The notes beneath the pieces are model-generated. The model did no database searches. It saw only the letters and a list, made by a program, of their open reading frames with translations, and was not told the origin of the DNA. A stretch of 64,000 bases of DNA from Lanius collurio (Eukaryota; Chordata; Aves; Passeriformes; Laniidae). The DNA lies in the NCBI GenBank assembly GCA_020086605.1, contig JACBWW010000012.1, forward strand, positions 13,949,855 through 14,013,854. Reading direction: 5' to 3'. The position numbers were made by a program, and so were the translations under genes. Positions 63,101-64,000 of this stretch are shown in pieces. Each line of letters begins with the position of its first letter. Within the stretch, counting starts at the first letter, position 1.

Positions 63101-64000
63101 CCTCCAGAAAACTCAGCAAAACAGCCCACCTACTTCAGGTCAAAACAAATCAGATGCTTCCCGTTGCTGCCTCCTTACCACACTTCCTTATGACAACCCC
63201 AGACATAAGGTTAAATGTGTGCTTTCTGTATTCAATCTGCCCTCCTCACCTGAGAAAGGAGCTTCTGAATGACAGAAAGGCAACTGAGGGCAGGGGTGAG
63301 GAAGATCTGGTGTCCATGCAGACAGACTAGAACAAAAAGTTCAGATTTTGCCAGAGAATATTTAAGTAGACAGACAATCTTGGATTTTCTGGAGGATGAT
63401 TTTAGTCTTAATCAATACTCTAATATGTATATTCAGCTTTCCTTGAGTGGCTTCATATTATATAGGTGGGGGAAAAATGGGAGAGGAGGGAAGCTTTTCC
63501 TGTCATCCTCACAAAAAATTTTGATTATTCTGAAAATACCTTCTTGCTGCTTAAATCTGAAGAATTCTACTCCCTCACAAAACAACATCAACTTCATGGT
63601 TTTTTTCCCTGTGGAAGATTTACAAACCAACCAAAGTACTAAAACACTAGAGACAAAAAAAATTCCTCTGATAGTGTCAGCTGTCTAAGAGTGTTTAATG
63701 GAGCTACTCTACGAGTCTTTAGGTGAGAAGTGAAATCTTTTTGGAAAGAGCTGGTTGCCAAAATAAATACACAAGTGAAGAAGGTATGTAATTCAGACAA
63801 ACTGTATCAATGAGCACTGTGTTTTCCCACACATCAGAGTGAGTAAGCTATTTTTCTACAAAGTGATCAACCTAGCACTGGTCACTTTGCCACTGGAGGG
63901 AGTTACCTGGGAATCAGGGCCTGTTGCAGGACACATGGCAGGTTTCCTCTTTCACCTGTTGTGTTACAGCTCCCCATGAACACGCCACGTATCCAGGTAA

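Larger units (their letters stand above)
53867..64000 (-). other. OSBPL10: OSBPL10 intron, runs off the right edge
   Basis: At least 10.1 kb without a recognisable coding exon on -. I looked for the segment that should precede the 53656-53866 exon and for PH-domain motifs and found neither. It holds the second solo LTR (57053-57945), an 11-bp period AT repeat (59258-59304), CT/AC and AT microsatellites (59955-59981, 60109-60137) and otherwise unique AT-rich DNA. Confidence 0.8.

Noticed and set aside
63930..64000. 27-base segment between a good acceptor (gtgttacag) and donor (ccag|gtaa) on +, at the right edge
   Set aside because: It is on the strand opposite OSBPL10, too short to judge and cut by the window edge. 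The - strand reading does not match the missing ORP10 exons.

Overview
The window reads as a bird nuclear chromosome segment. It is AT-rich and intron-dominated, with spliced vertebrate genes. The interspersed repeats are degraded CR1 LINE tails ending in the avian 3' motif (attctatgattct type) and solitary endogenous-retrovirus LTRs of a class I know from bird genomes. I cannot fix the order or species from sequence alone.

Two genes lie tail to tail. At the left end, on the + strand, are the last two coding exons of STT3B, a catalytic subunit of ER oligosaccharyltransferase (coding 123-335 and 2300-2380), then a 3'UTR that probably ends near 3,945. About 2 kb of spacer follows. From about 6,020 to the right edge, the - strand is the 3' part of OSBPL10, which encodes oxysterol-binding-protein-related protein 10 (ORP10). 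I rebuilt eight coding exons by hand from splice sites and phase: 8717-8761, 9485-9638, 11384-11566, 12922-13108, 21607-22090, 28516-28662, 45189-45343 and 53656-53866. They join with no frame break into 521 residues: the linker and helical region, an acidic segment, and the whole lipid-transfer (ORD) domain with its EQVSHHPP signature. The PH-domain exons and main promoter lie beyond the right edge. The same STT3B/OSBPL10 adjacency is known from human 3p23.

Most of the rest is OSBPL10 intron. It holds three short CR1 tails (near 10.3, 15.1 and 18.5 kb), one longer CR1 remnant with decayed reverse-transcriptase sequence (32.6-33.3 kb), a CR1 tail in the opposite orientation (38.9 kb), two homologous solo LTRs (34.5-35.5 and 57.1-57.9 kb), a possible older LTR (about 22.5-23.1 kb) and small tandem repeats.

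The least explained signals are three. First, a candidate alternative first exon of OSBPL10 near 30.3 kb, with a CpG-enriched, promoter-like neighbourhood. It is splice- and phase-compatible with exon 28516-28662 and would encode a short, ORD-only ORP10 of about 415 residues. Second, a candidate alternative terminal exon at 39.6-39.7 kb that would truncate ORP10 before the ORD. Third, a long open frame kept in both LTR copies. I found no nested protein gene, tRNA, rRNA, CRISPR array or prokaryote-type system.
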